NCBI GenBank assembly: GCA_965641885.1
Contig: OZ282574.1
Span: 1,116,001-1,180,000 of the forward strand
Direction: 5' to 3'
Length of the DNA stretch: 64,000 nt
Source: Pseudophaeobacter sp965641885
GTDB lineage: Bacteria > Pseudomonadota > Alphaproteobacteria > Rhodobacterales > Rhodobacteraceae
The notes below the pieces were generated by a model, which was not told the DNA's origin, searched no databases, and saw only the letters and a list, made by a program, of their open reading frames with translations. How positions within the stretch are numbered: the stretch's first letter is position 1; each line of letters opens with the position of its first letter. Positions 46,605 to 55,615 of this stretch are shown one piece after another. Position numbers and translations under genes: made by a program.

Positions 46605-47179
46605 TCTTGCATCCATGTCGTGAGGTCAGACAAATCCGGGCGTGGGCGTTCCGGAGGCGTGGCACCCTGCGTGGCGATATGGATGATGCCTGCGATCCGT
46701 TCATTGTCGGCAAGGCCAAAGGCCTGCTGGCAGAAGTGCCGGTCATGGCTGGCCCAGCCCGAAAGCCAGTTTGCCCCCCATCCAGCCGCCAGTGCGGCAT
46801 TTACCAGCGCCAGACAAACAGCGCCTGCACTGTAGCTTTGCTCGATAGCGGGGACCTTTGGGCTTTGTTTTTGCACCTCAACGACCGCCACTGCCAGGTG
46901 GCCGAGGTCAAACTGGCTCCGGGCCTTGGCGATGTCATCGCCGGATTTCCCAAGGCGCTCTCCAGCCTCTACCGCGAGATCTGCCAGCCGGGGCATTGCT
47001 GCGCCCTCGATCACGACAAACCGCCAGGGCTCAAGCTTGCCGTGGTCCGGTGTGCGGGCGGCAGCCGTGAGCAGGGGCAGCAGTTCTGCGCGTGTGGGCG
47101 CTGGGGCGACCAGTGTTTTGGCGGGGCGGGAGCGGCGCGACAAAAGGAAGTTCAGGGCGGCGTCATTGCGTTGTGTCAT
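46601..47179 (-). CDS. Nitroreductase-family flavoprotein (YdjA-like)
   Basis: The protein has 192 residues. The FMN-binding start RRSRPAKTLVAPAP and TPDHGKLEPWRFVVIEG, then the C-terminal GWGANWLSGW and IIHIATQGATPPERPRPD, fit the single-domain YdjA nitroreductases. It probably uses NAD(P)H to reduce quinones or nitro compounds. It is the first gene before the EI24 gene. A dyad overlaps its ribosome site. Confidence 0.92.
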   Translation of the reverse strand: MTQRNDAALNFLLSRRSRPAKTLVAPAPTRAELLPLLTAAARTPDHGKLEPWRFVVIEGAAMPRLADLAVEAGERLGKSGDDIAKARSQFDLGHLAVAVVEVQKQSPKVPAIEQSYSAGAVCLALVNAALAAGWGANWLSGWASHDRHFCQQAFGLADNERIAGIIHIATQGATPPERPRPDLSDLTTWMQE

Positions 47180-47198
47180 ATGTAAAGCCTTTTTACAT
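47180..47198 (-). promoter_or_regulatory. Dyad enclosing the nitroreductase ribosome site
   Basis: ATGTAAA-N5-TTTACAT directly precedes the nitroreductase start codon. On the minus strand the loop contains AAGG, the likely Shine-Dalgarno. It may be an operator or an RNA hairpin that limits translation. Confidence 0.4.
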
Positions 47199-47408
47199 CA
47201 ATGCCAGCTACCTCGGCATTTCAAGGTGGAATTTCAAGGGGAAGAGGCCTTGCGCGGTTGTTTTTTTGCCGGCTCACTGCGGTCAGTCCCGGAGTGGCGC
47301 GAATTGGCTGGGCTTTTGCCAAAGGGCGCCTTGGTTTTAACCTGCTCATCTGAAAAAAGTCTATGGGTAAACCTGTGACAGGAGGCGCAGTCGGGCTATT
47401 GTCACGCG

Positions 47409-47711
47409 ATGGGAAAGCCAAAGAAGAAAGACCTGCCTGATCTGGGCCATCTGGCCCTGAGGGGGACAGAGATCCCTGTCAGGGTGACGCCTGGGGCTGC
47501 GCGCAACGCAATTGTTGTGGGCGAAGGTGAGCTGAAAGTCAGCGTGACCACAGTGCCGGAAAACGGCAAGGCGACAGCGACTGTGCGCGCTCTGCTGGCC
47601 AGGGCCATGGGCATTGCCGCCTCACACCTTGAGCTGCGCCGCGGCGCAGCGTCGCGCAGTAAGGTTTTTGTGTACACTGGTCCGGATTCATACACCGGGC
47701 CGGATACATAA
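47409..47711 (+). CDS. DUF167 (YggU) family protein
   Basis: The protein has 100 residues. The DUF167 core IPVRVTPGAARNAI ... LKVSVTTVPENGKAT ... VRALLARAMGI ... LELRRGAASRSKVF is complete by about residue 88. The last residues, YTGPDSYTGPDT, come from an 18-bp tandem repeat that also supplies the stop codon, so the natural C-terminus has probably been altered by repeat growth. Function unknown. Confidence 0.9.
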   Translation: MGKPKKKDLPDLGHLALRGTEIPVRVTPGAARNAIVVGEGELKVSVTTVPENGKATATVRALLARAMGIAASHLELRRGAASRSKVFVYTGPDSYTGPDT

Positions 47712-47764
47712 ACTGGGCCGAATTCATAAACTGGGTCGAATTCATATGCCGCGTCGGATGTGTA
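47675..47764. repeat. 18-bp minisatellite over the DUF167 stop codon
   Basis: Five consecutive 18-bp units: 47675-47692, 47693-47710, 47711-47728, 47729-47746 and a diverged 47747-47764, with consensus like AACTGGGCCGAATTCATA. The junction of units 2 and 3 makes the TAA that ends the DUF167 gene. Confidence 0.95.
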
Positions 47765-47876
47765 AACTGCGGCTGATCAAGTCCAGAAGGCCAAGGTGAG
47801 CATCACGCCAGATCGGTCACAGTTCGAGCGGCCTCAGACAGGGGGGCACTGCGGGCGTCAGACCCAGACAGAGGGC

Positions 47877-48116
47877 TCAGACCTTATCCTGCATCAGTCG
47901 GTAGACACCCTCGGGGAGGTCCAATGCTGCGGCGAGATCCTGGACCTGCGTATAGGACAAAGTGATTTTTTGCACCTGATCTGTGCGCGGATCCAATTGT
48001 TCGACAGTGACGCATTCCGCAAAGGCGTTCAGCGTAATGTCTTCCTGCAGCGGGCTTGCGCCTTCGTCCACCAGGGTCACGGTGGTGCTGTCAAATTCGT
48101 GTTCGATGCTAAACAT
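47877..48116 (-). CDS. Small conserved protein of unknown function
   Basis: The protein has 79 residues and starts MFSIEHEFDSTTVTLVDEG, then PLQEDITLNAFAECVTVEQ and the ending LAAALDLPEGVYRL. Acidic, without signal or membrane segment. I recall close Rhodobacteraceae homologs lacking any assigned role. The ATG at 48116 is chosen because the upstream extension is Cys/Arg-rich and unlike the family. Convergent with DUF167 and divergent from the M48 gene. Confidence 0.8.
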   Translation of the reverse strand: MFSIEHEFDSTTVTLVDEGASPLQEDITLNAFAECVTVEQLDPRTDQVQKITLSYTQVQDLAAALDLPEGVYRLMQDKV

Positions 48117-48335
48117 AGGGATTAGACTGCCTGCTTTGCGAAGATCTTGCAAGCCGGTGCAGCAGTAGTGGGGGCCGCGTGCTGGATTAAATGCCTTTTG
48201 ACATCTGCCACGCCAGTGGCAGAGCATGCTCGCGGTGCCGAGGTTTTTTGCGGCAGCACTGAAAAGCCATGAACTGTGATTGTGCCTTGGTTTGAATGCG
48301 GCTTATTATCTGTTCGCAGCATCAGAGGATCCGAC

Positions 48336-49073
48336 ATGCGCCGTTCCATTTGTAAACTGACTTTTGCCGTGACATCGCTTTTGCTGGCTGGCTGTGATCT
48401 GTCTCTCGACGTTCCCTCGCCCAGCTCAGCATCGCCTACAGCTTCCTCTGCGCAAAACCTGTCTGGCATGGCGCCGGCCGAGGCGCGCAAGGCCTTTGCA
48501 ACGGTAACGCGCCACGTGGAGCCCGTGGCAGAACGCAGTTGCCGGGAGATGACGTCGGGGATGAATTGCGATTTCCTGATTCAGATAGATCCGAACCCCA
48601 AAGCGCCGCCCAATGCCTATCAAAGCCTTGATAAATCTGGCCGACCGGTGATCACTTTTACGCAGGCGATGCTGGCTCAGATTGCCAACCGGGACGAGCT
48701 GGCCTTTGTCATGTCCCATGAGGCGGCGCATCACATTCGGGGGCATCTTATGCGTCAGCAGCAAAATGCGGTTGCGGGGGCCGTCTTGCTGGCCGGGCTT
48801 GCCAGCCTGGCGGGGGGCTCTGCGGCGGAAATTTCCAATGCCCAGGATATCGGTGCCTCGGTCGGGGCGCGCAGCTACTCAAAGAACTTTGAGCTGGAGG
48901 CCGATGAGCTGGGCACCGTGATCACCCATAAGGCAGGCTATCGCCCCAGCGTTGGCATTCAGTTTTTCTATCGTCTGCCGGATCCCGGTGATAGATTTTT
49001 GGGCACCCATCCTGCCAACCCGGACCGGGTGCGGGTGGTGCAGCAGACGATCGACCGCTATGGGCTGAACTGA
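48336..49073 (+). CDS. M48-family metalloprotease lipoprotein
   Basis: The protein has 245 residues. A lipoprotein signal ends with the lipobox LLAGC at about residue 20. The zinc motif HEAAHH is in MSHEAAHHIRGHL, and the third ligand Glu lies in FELEADELG; the C-terminal GTHPANPDRV is also typical. These are periplasmic Zn proteases of the BepA/Oma1-like kind, with roles in envelope quality control. The ATG at 48336 is the only one giving the signal. Confidence 0.92.
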   Translation: MRRSICKLTFAVTSLLLAGCDLSLDVPSPSSASPTASSAQNLSGMAPAEARKAFATVTRHVEPVAERSCREMTSGMNCDFLIQIDPNPKAPPNAYQSLDKSGRPVITFTQAMLAQIANRDELAFVMSHEAAHHIRGHLMRQQQNAVAGAVLLAGLASLAGGSAAEISNAQDIGASVGARSYSKNFELEADELGTVITHKAGYRPSVGIQFFYRLPDPGDRFLGTHPANPDRVRVVQQTIDRYGLN

Positions 49074-49284
49074 GGCCAGTCAGCGCCAAAGTTCAAACCA
49101 GGGCTCAATCCTAGGAGCTGACCTGCGGGCCAAAAGACTGATGGTGAAAGACAGCTCCACCAATGGCCCACAAGACTAATGGGCCACCAGACTGGCTTCA
49201 GAACCACAAGGCTGGCCTCAGAAAACAGCTCGTTGCCGTTTGATAAACACTGTAGTGCAGAGAGCCAGCACCTGAGGCTGGTCC

Positions 49285-49310
49285 GACAACAAGATCTGAC
49301 AACAAGATTG
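49285..49310. repeat. 13-bp tandem duplication before the UPF0029 gene
   Basis: GACAACAAGATCT (49285-49297) and GACAACAAGATTG (49298-49310), 13 bases before the start codon. Confidence 0.75.
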
Positions 49311-49322
49311 GAGCGCGCGGAA

Positions 49323-49715
49323 ATGACCAACTCTGAAAACCAACCCGCTCTGACACGGTTGGGGGTCGTGCTGACTGACCGTGGCTCACGCTATGCGGTC
49401 AGCGGCGCCCCTGTCACCTCCCGGGCCGACGTCGACCTGGTCCTTGCCGCCCTGAAGAGTGAGCGCAGCTATGCCAAGGCGACACACAACACTTGGGCGG
49501 CTGTGTTGCCGACCGGAGGGCTAAAGGCGGATGACGGCGAAAGCGGTGCGGCCATGGTGATCTTGCGGATGCTTGAGCGCGCAGAGATGCGTGATCATAT
49601 CATCATTGTGACACGCTGGTATGGTGGCAAAAAGCTGGGAGGCGACCGGTTTCGCCGGGTTCAGGATGCGGTGCGGGTCTATCTTGATGATCTGCCCGCC
49701 CAAAAGGCCAGCTGA
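49323..49715 (+). CDS. UPF0029/IMPACT-family protein (YigZ-type, N-terminal domain only)
   Basis: The protein has 130 residues and contains the IMPACT core KATHNTWAAVLP, KADDGESGAAMVIL, and IIVTRWYGGKKLGGDRF. Full YigZ proteins have about 200 residues with an added C-terminal domain, which is lacking here. The role may involve translation, as for IMPACT in eukaryotes, but is unproven. The stop codon lies inside the first unit of a 14-bp repeat. Confidence 0.87.
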   Translation: MTNSENQPALTRLGVVLTDRGSRYAVSGAPVTSRADVDLVLAALKSERSYAKATHNTWAAVLPTGGLKADDGESGAAMVILRMLERAEMRDHIIIVTRWYGGKKLGGDRFRRVQDAVRVYLDDLPAQKAS

Positions 49716-49753
49716 CAGAGGCCGCCTGACGGAGTTTGCCTGACAGAGACGCT
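49712..49753. repeat. 14-bp tandem repeat over the UPF0029 stop
   Basis: CTGACAGAGGCCGC (49712-49725), CTGACGGAGTTTGC (49726-49739), CTGACAGAGACGCT (49740-49753). The TGA in the first unit is the stop codon of the gene. Confidence 0.85.
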
Positions 49754-49885
49754 AGAGAGACGGTGGGCAGAGGCGGTCGGGGCGCCTGTCTTGGCATCGG
49801 CCTCCGCCTGGCGTTGATCTGTATCAAAGCAGAATTGCGCCCCTCCATGTAACCCTGACGCATCAGACCATGCGGGAGAAGAGCA

Positions 49886-50149
49886 ATGCGCCAACATGCG
49901 ATCCTTAAAACCCATGCCGCCCTGTTCGACGACATGAGCCGGGCCGTGGGACTGGACCTCCAGGAAGAAGCCATTTCCGGTCGGCTTCAATTCGACGAAA
50001 TCTCCGAGGCTGTGCTGCGCTGCAGCCGCTGTGCACACCCCAAAGACTGCGCGGCGCAGCTCTCCGCTGGCGTAGCTGAGATCTCGGCGGCGCCTGACTA
50101 CTGCCGCAACCGGGACCTGCTCGACTTTCTCAAAGAAGAGACTGTCTAA
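49886..50149 (+). CDS. DUF6455 family protein
   Basis: The protein has 87 residues: an N-terminal helix with FDDMSRAVGLDLQ followed by a Cys pattern CSRCAHPKDC ... DYCRNRDLL, typical of DUF6455. The four cysteines may bind a metal. These proteins are common in Rhodobacterales and have no established function. A ribosome site GGGAGAAGAGCA precedes the ATG. Convergent with rimO. Confidence 0.85.
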   Translation: MRQHAILKTHAALFDDMSRAVGLDLQEEAISGRLQFDEISEAVLRCSRCAHPKDCAAQLSAGVAEISAAPDYCRNRDLLDFLKEETV

Positions 50150-50336
50150 CCAGCGCACGGTCCATAACACGCAAGGCCTGCGCGGAGCGCTCACTCATTT
50201 GCCCGGGCCCATCGCCCGACCGTGGCTCTTGACCAGAGGCAGACGCAGGCGTAATTTTCTGTCGCGTTGTTCACCGCATTTTCGGTCACCTGGCGGGGAA
50301 GCGTGCAAATTGCGTGAGCCCCCACACCGGCAGAGG

Positions 50337-51743
50337 TTATTTGGCAAGGCAACCCCAAAGGTCATAATCGCCAGCCTCATCGACATCGACAGTGACCAGA
50401 TCGCCAACGGTCAACCCTTCGGTGCCCTCGTCGATAAACAGATTGCCGTCGATCTCCGGCGCGTCGGCCTTGGTGCGGCAGGTGGCGATGCCCTCGTCGT
50501 CGATGTCATCCACGATAACCTGCAGGGTCTGGCCGACTTTTGCCTGGAGCTTGGCCTCGGAAATAGCCTGCGCTTTCTCCATGAAGCGCTCCCAGCGCTC
50601 TTGCTTGACCTCTTCTGCCACATGGTCCGGCAGCGCGTTAGAGCGCGCACCAGCGACGTTTTCATATTTGAAACAGCCAATCCGGTCCAGCTGCGCTTCA
50701 TCCATCCAGTCCAGCAGGTGCTGGAACTCGGCCTCGGTCTCGCCGGGGTAGCCGACGATAAAGGTGGAGCGCAGGGTGATATCAGGGCAAATGGCACGCC
50801 AGGCTTCGATCTCGTCCAGCGTTTTGGCACCGGCTGCGGGCCGTGCCATGCGCCGCAGCACGTCCGGGTGCGCGTGCTGAAAGGGGATGTCCATATAGGG
50901 CAGCAGGGCGTTCTCGGGGTCGGCCATCAGCGGGATCAGATCGCGCACATGCGGGTAGGGATAGACATAATGCAGCCGCACCCACAGCTCACCCGCCGGG
51001 GCGAGTTTGCCCAGTTCGCGCGACAGATCGAGGATATGGCTGCGCACCTCGCCCGCGTTCCAGGGGTTCACGTCATATTTGCGATCCAACCCATAGGCCG
51101 AGGTGTCCTGTGAGATCACCAGAAGTTCGCGCACACCGGCCTTGACCAGCTTGTCAGCTTCGCGCAGCACCGCATGGGCGGGGCGCGAGGCAAGGCGGCC
51201 ACGCATGTCGGGAATAATGCAGAACTTGCACTTGTGATTGCAGCCTTCCGAGATCTTCAGGTAGCTGAAATGGCGCGGTGTCAGCTGCACGCCGGTGGCG
51301 GGTAGCAGATCGATAAAGGGGTTTGGGTCGGCGGGGACCGCGGCATGCACCGCGTCCAGAACCTGCTCGTATTGGTGTGGGCCGGTGACAGCCAGAATGC
51401 GCGGGTGATGTTCGCGGATGTAGTCTGGCTCAGCGCCCAGACAACCGGTGACAATCACCTTGCCGTTTTCCTTCAGAGCTTCGCCGATGGCATCGAGGCT
51501 TTCGGCCTTGGCACTGTCCAGAAAGCCGCAGGTATTGACGATCACCGCATCGGCGCCGGCATAGTCCGGCGAGATGCCATAACCTTCGGCCCGCAGACGG
51601 GTCAAAATCCGCTCGCTGTCTACCAGCGCCTTTGGGCAGCCAAGGGAAACCATGCCAAGCGTTGGCTGGCCTGCACGGGGGCCATCCCCCAAGAGGGGTT
51701 TGGGGGCGAGGTCGGGGCGAAGTTCTGGCGGATTGCTGGTCAT
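50337..51743 (-). CDS. rimO: Ribosomal protein S12 methylthiotransferase
   Basis: The protein has 468 residues. It has the N-terminal UPF0004 domain with MVSLGCPKALVDSE, NTCGFLDSA and TGCLGA (three Cys of the auxiliary 4Fe-4S cluster), the radical-SAM motif CNHKCKFC in SEGCNHKCKFCIIP, and a C-terminal TRAM domain. It adds a methylthio group to an Asp of ribosomal protein S12. I chose the ATG at 51743; upstream residues in frame are not conserved. Confidence 0.96.
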   Translation of the reverse strand: MTSNPPELRPDLAPKPLLGDGPRAGQPTLGMVSLGCPKALVDSERILTRLRAEGYGISPDYAGADAVIVNTCGFLDSAKAESLDAIGEALKENGKVIVTGCLGAEPDYIREHHPRILAVTGPHQYEQVLDAVHAAVPADPNPFIDLLPATGVQLTPRHFSYLKISEGCNHKCKFCIIPDMRGRLASRPAHAVLREADKLVKAGVRELLVISQDTSAYGLDRKYDVNPWNAGEVRSHILDLSRELGKLAPAGELWVRLHYVYPYPHVRDLIPLMADPENALLPYMDIPFQHAHPDVLRRMARPAAGAKTLDEIEAWRAICPDITLRSTFIVGYPGETEAEFQHLLDWMDEAQLDRIGCFKYENVAGARSNALPDHVAEEVKQERWERFMEKAQAISEAKLQAKVGQTLQVIVDDIDDEGIATCRTKADAPEIDGNLFIDEGTEGLTVGDLVTVDVDEAGDYDLWGCLAK

Positions 51744-51937
51744 GGCTGCGCATATAGTACGGGCGCGACCATTTGGGAATGGAGGATTTAGCACAGGCCA
51801 GGCTGTGGGCGGCGGCGCGGGCAGGGCCGGTCTGTTGCCAAAGCGGGGGCAGATTGGTGCGGCTGGAACTGCAATGCTTCATTGCGCCTGCGGCCACTTG
51901 CTCTAATCTGTTTTAAAACAAAGGGCAGGAGCGGAAT

Positions 51938-53878
51938 ATGCGGTTGGTTTTTCGGATAGTGAGCGCCTTGGTGATTACCGTTGTGCTTCTTGTGACGGTG
52001 TTGCTTTTGTTGCCGGGTGAGAAAGTCGCGGCACTGGCGGCGGACCAGATCGAGGCACAGACCGGGCGCAAGCTGACCTTTCAGGGCGATGTGCGCTTTA
52101 CGCTCTGGCCGATTCTGGGGGTGAACTCCGACGGTGTAACGCTGTCCAATGCCGACTGGGCCGGGCCTGAGCCGATGCTGACAGCCCAGCGTTTGTCGAT
52201 CGGAATTTCCGGGTCGGATCTGTTGCGCGGCAAGGTGCGTGTGACCGAGATCTCGGCATTGCTGCCCCATCTCAATCTGTCCGAGCGCGCCGATGGTTTG
52301 GGCAACTGGGTGCTGGGGAGTGGCGAGACCGCTGCCAGCTCCCCTGCGGCTGAGGCCGAAAACCAGACAGCTGCTTTGCCGGTCAGCATTGAAAAGCTCT
52401 CCCTCACCGGGGCTTCGCTGCGCTATCAGCCTCAGGATGGCGCGCCGGTCGAGATGTCGTCGGTTGATTTGGAGCTGCAATGGCCAGATCCCAGCGGGAC
52501 GGTGAATATGGACCTGACCCTGCGGCCTGCTGGCGAGCCGCTGCATGTTGTCGCCGAGGTCGGAACCTTTGCGGCGTTCCTGAGCGGCGATGTCTCTTCG
52601 GTTGGGGCGACTGTGAATGCTGAGGGTGGGTTTTTGCGGTTTGACGGCAGGGCGGATCTGACCGGGGCCGCGACAGGGCGGGTGACGGCAAAGACCACCA
52701 ATACCAGCGCATTTCTGGCGGCTTTGGGTCAGGCTGGGATCACCCTGCCCAAGGGGCTGGGGCAGGCCATGAGCATTGGCGCCGATGCCACCTACACGAC
52801 GGATGGCCGCCTTGCCCTGCGCGACATGGCGCTGGACCTGGATGGCAACCATTTGGAAGGCGCCGCTGATATTGCCTTTACCGAGGTGCCGCAGTTCACC
52901 GCCCAGCTCAATGGCGGCCATTTGAAGGTTCCGGGGCTTATGGCCGCTTCTGCGTCTCCTGAGACGACGGGGACAGGGGGCGCCGCCTCTTCGGCCTGGT
53001 CAAAAGAGCCGATTGATGCCTCTGGGCTGGCTCTGGCCAATGGCACAGCGGTGCTGAGTTTTCAGAGCTTGTCTGCGGCTGGTTACCAGTTTGGCGCCAG
53101 TAAGCTCTCCGTGACGCTGGATCGTGCCCGCGGCGTGCTAAAGCTGCAACCCGCGGCTCTGTTTGGTGGAGAGGTGCAGGGGCAGTTGGTGGCGAATAAT
53201 CGCAATGGGTTTTCTGTCGGGGGAAAGCTGACCTACAATGATATCCGGCTGGAAAAAGCGCTGGGCGAGGTTGCAGGCTATGAGCGTCTAAATGGCTCGG
53301 CGCTGGGCGAGGTGGAATATCTGGCATCCGGCAGCTCAGTGGATGCGCTGATGCGCACGCTGTCCGGCAAGGGCTGGGTCGAGATCAGCAACGGGTTCTT
53401 CTCCGGCTTTGACCTTGAGGAGTTGATGCGCTCAGGGCAGGGCAACGGTGGTAGTACGGTGTTTGACCAGTTGACCGGCAGCTACACGCTCAGCAAAGGC
53501 AATATGCAGAACGATGATTTGTTGATTACTCTCAAAGGGCTGCGGGCAGAGGGGACCGGGCGCATTGGGCTGGCAGCGCAGGATCTCGACTATCTCTTTA
53601 CGCCGACGATTTCTGGTGTGAACGGAGCGGCAGGGCTGTCTATTCCGGTAGCCATCACCGGCCCCTGGTCGAAACCCAAAATTCGCCCAGATCTGCAAGG
53701 GGCTCTGCAGCCACAAATCGATGCGGTTGAGCAGGAGGCCAAGGATCGTTTGCGGCAGAAGCTGGCAGAGGAGCTGGAGGCTGAAATTGCTCCGGAACAG
53801 GACCTCAACGAGGTGATCCGTGATCGTATCGAACAGGAAGCGAAGGATCAATTGCTGCGTTTGTTGCAAAGGGACTGA
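51938..53878 (+). CDS. AsmA family protein
   Basis: The protein has 646 residues. A single N-terminal membrane helix (about 3-26) is followed by the AsmA start VAALAADQIEAQTGRKLTF with VRFTLWPILGVNSDGVTLSN, and a C-terminal AsmA-like half. The tail (about 590-646) is a charged helix. AsmA-like proteins are thought to bridge the periplasm and affect outer-membrane lipid transport. It is a single gene, convergent with the capsule-sugar cluster. Confidence 0.92.
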   Translation: MRLVFRIVSALVITVVLLVTVLLLLPGEKVAALAADQIEAQTGRKLTFQGDVRFTLWPILGVNSDGVTLSNADWAGPEPMLTAQRLSIGISGSDLLRGKVRVTEISALLPHLNLSERADGLGNWVLGSGETAASSPAAEAENQTAALPVSIEKLSLTGASLRYQPQDGAPVEMSSVDLELQWPDPSGTVNMDLTLRPAGEPLHVVAEVGTFAAFLSGDVSSVGATVNAEGGFLRFDGRADLTGAATGRVTAKTTNTSAFLAALGQAGITLPKGLGQAMSIGADATYTTDGRLALRDMALDLDGNHLEGAADIAFTEVPQFTAQLNGGHLKVPGLMAASASPETTGTGGAASSAWSKEPIDASGLALANGTAVLSFQSLSAAGYQFGASKLSVTLDRARGVLKLQPAALFGGEVQGQLVANNRNGFSVGGKLTYNDIRLEKALGEVAGYERLNGSALGEVEYLASGSSVDALMRTLSGKGWVEISNGFFSGFDLEELMRSGQGNGGSTVFDQLTGSYTLSKGNMQNDDLLITLKGLRAEGTGRIGLAAQDLDYLFTPTISGVNGAAGLSIPVAITGPWSKPKIRPDLQGALQPQIDAVEQEAKDRLRQKLAEELEAEIAPEQDLNEVIRDRIEQEAKDQLLRLLQRD

Positions 53879-53979
53879 CGCGAGGGTGTTTTCACCCATG
53901 CGGTTTTTGGTTTGGCGGCATCGTTCCAAATGCAGAAAGAGCCCGCCTGTCAGCAGGCCACTGCTATAAGGCCAGTGCC

Positions 53980-54015
53980 AAAAGACGAGTGCTAAAAGAC
54001 GACTACCAAAACAAC
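53980..54015. repeat. 14-bp tandem repeat downstream of the AsmA gene
   Basis: AAAAGACGAGTGCT (53980-53993), AAAAGACGACTACC (53994-54007) and a partial third unit AAAACAAC, between convergent genes. Confidence 0.75.
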
Positions 54016-54027
54016 TGTTCCACAATG

Positions 54028-54056
54028 TAAAACGGGCTCGCCGATAGGCGAGCCCG
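54028..54056 (-). terminator. Terminator of the capsule-sugar gene cluster
   Basis: CGGGCTCGCC-gata-GGCGAGCCCG is a perfect 10-bp stem; on the minus strand it is followed by TTTTA. It lies 40 bases after the phosphomannomutase stop. Confidence 0.8.
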
Positions 54057-54096
54057 GGTCGCCTGCCGCAAGGCAGGGGAAATACCTCAGATCTGT

Positions 54097-55593
54097 TTAG
54101 ATCGTTTGATCGTAGTCGCCGACCAGGGGCTCGGTGCGGATCACGGCGTCAATATCCGCAAAGATGGCCCGCATCTCGGCTTCGCTATCGGAGCTTTCGC
54201 AAACCACCACCAAATTCGGCGTATTTGAGGAGGCGCGCACCAGCCCCCAGGAGCCATTGTCGAGGATGACGCGGGCGCCATTCACCGTTACCACTTCTTT
54301 GATGGCGCGCCCGGCAAGGGGCTCTCCGGCGGCGTGTTTCGCGACCAGCTTTTCCACCAGGCGCTCCAGCACAGTGTATTTTTCCGTGTCGGAACAATAG
54401 GGTGACATGGTTGGGGTCGACCAGGTCTTGGGCAGGGCCTTGCGCAGGTCCGACATCGACATGTCCGGGTTGCGCTCCATCAGCTTGCAGATCTCGACTG
54501 CAACGCGCATGCCGCAGTCATAGCCGCGACCAATGGGTTCGGCGAGGAAGTAGTGGCCGGATTTCTCAAACCCTGCCAGCGCGCCGATCTCTTTGACCCG
54601 GCGTTTCATATGGCTGTGGCCGGTTTTCCAATAATCTGCGGTGACGCCGTTTTTGATCAGCTCGGGGTCAGAGGCAAACAACCCAGTCGATTTGACGTCT
54701 GCCACAAAGGTTGCATTGGGATAGAGCTTGCTCAGATCACGCGCCATGATGACGCCCACCTTGTCGGCAAAGATCTCTTCACCTTCGTCGTCCACCACGC
54801 CGCAACGGTCGCCATCGCCGTCAAACCCCAGTGCCATATCAGCGCCCGAGGCTTTGACGCTATCAGACATATCGTGCAGCATCTCCATCGCTTCGGGGTT
54901 GGGGTTGTAATGTGGGAAGGTGTAGTCCAGCTCATTGTGGCTGGGCACCACTTCGACGCCGATGCGTTCAAACAGCTCTGGGCCAAAGGCCGAGGCGGTG
55001 CCATTGCCGGTGGCGCAGACCACCTTGAGCTTGCGGGTCATTTTGAAATCACCCACCAGATCGTCGAGGTAGGCCTCTTTGACGCCATCGACAAACTCAT
55101 AAGACCCACCTGGACGGGTTTCTGTCTCGCCATTCAGCACGATGTCACGCAGCTCTGCCATCTCATCAGGCCCATGGGTCAGCGGGCGTTCAAAGCCCAT
55201 TTTGACGCCGGTCCAGCCATTGGGGTTATGGCTGGCCGTGACCATGGCGACAGCAGGCACATCGAGGTGGAACTGGGCGAAATAGGCCATGGGAGAGACC
55301 GCCGGGCCAATGTCCTTGACCTGGATGCCGGCCTGCATCAGGCCCAAAATCAGCGCCTGTTTGATCGACAGCGAATAGTCGCGGTAATCATTTGCCACGG
55401 CTATGACCGGCGGGATGCCGCGCCGGTGCATCTGGGTGCCAAGGCCAAGGCCCAGGGCTGTGATGCCGGGGAGGTTGATTTCTTCGGGGTATTTCCAGCG
55501 CGCATCATATTCGCGAAACCCCGTTGGGGTGATCATCGGGTCGCGCAAAAAATTCCATGTGTTTTGCTGCACCGGGGAGCTTGGCTTTTTCAT
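54097..55593 (-). CDS. Phosphomannomutase/phosphoglucomutase (AlgC/ManB-like)
   Basis: The protein has 498 residues of the alpha-D-phosphohexomutase family. The phosphoserine loop is TASHNPNG (119-126, Ser121), the metal loop is DGDGDRCG (in LGFDGDGDRCG), and the sugar loop and C-terminal phosphate-binding loop VRASSNTPNLVV are present. It interconverts hexose 1- and 6-phosphates for surface sugars. It is the last gene of the minus-strand capsule cluster, 22 bases after kdsA. Confidence 0.93.
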   Translation of the reverse strand: MKKPSSPVQQNTWNFLRDPMITPTGFREYDARWKYPEEINLPGITALGLGLGTQMHRRGIPPVIAVANDYRDYSLSIKQALILGLMQAGIQVKDIGPAVSPMAYFAQFHLDVPAVAMVTASHNPNGWTGVKMGFERPLTHGPDEMAELRDIVLNGETETRPGGSYEFVDGVKEAYLDDLVGDFKMTRKLKVVCATGNGTASAFGPELFERIGVEVVPSHNELDYTFPHYNPNPEAMEMLHDMSDSVKASGADMALGFDGDGDRCGVVDDEGEEIFADKVGVIMARDLSKLYPNATFVADVKSTGLFASDPELIKNGVTADYWKTGHSHMKRRVKEIGALAGFEKSGHYFLAEPIGRGYDCGMRVAVEICKLMERNPDMSMSDLRKALPKTWSTPTMSPYCSDTEKYTVLERLVEKLVAKHAAGEPLAGRAIKEVVTVNGARVILDNGSWGLVRASSNTPNLVVVCESSDSEAEMRAIFADIDAVIRTEPLVGDYDQTI

Positions 55594-55615
55594 CTGTCAA
55601 AATACCTTTTTGGGC

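Noticed and set aside
47180..47198. PpsR/CrtJ site (TGT-N12-ACA).
   Set aside because: The spacing here is 11, not 12, and no photosynthesis gene is near.
47675..47764. CRISPR-like array.
   Set aside because: The units are contiguous without spacers, and no cas gene is present in the window; it is a plain tandem repeat.
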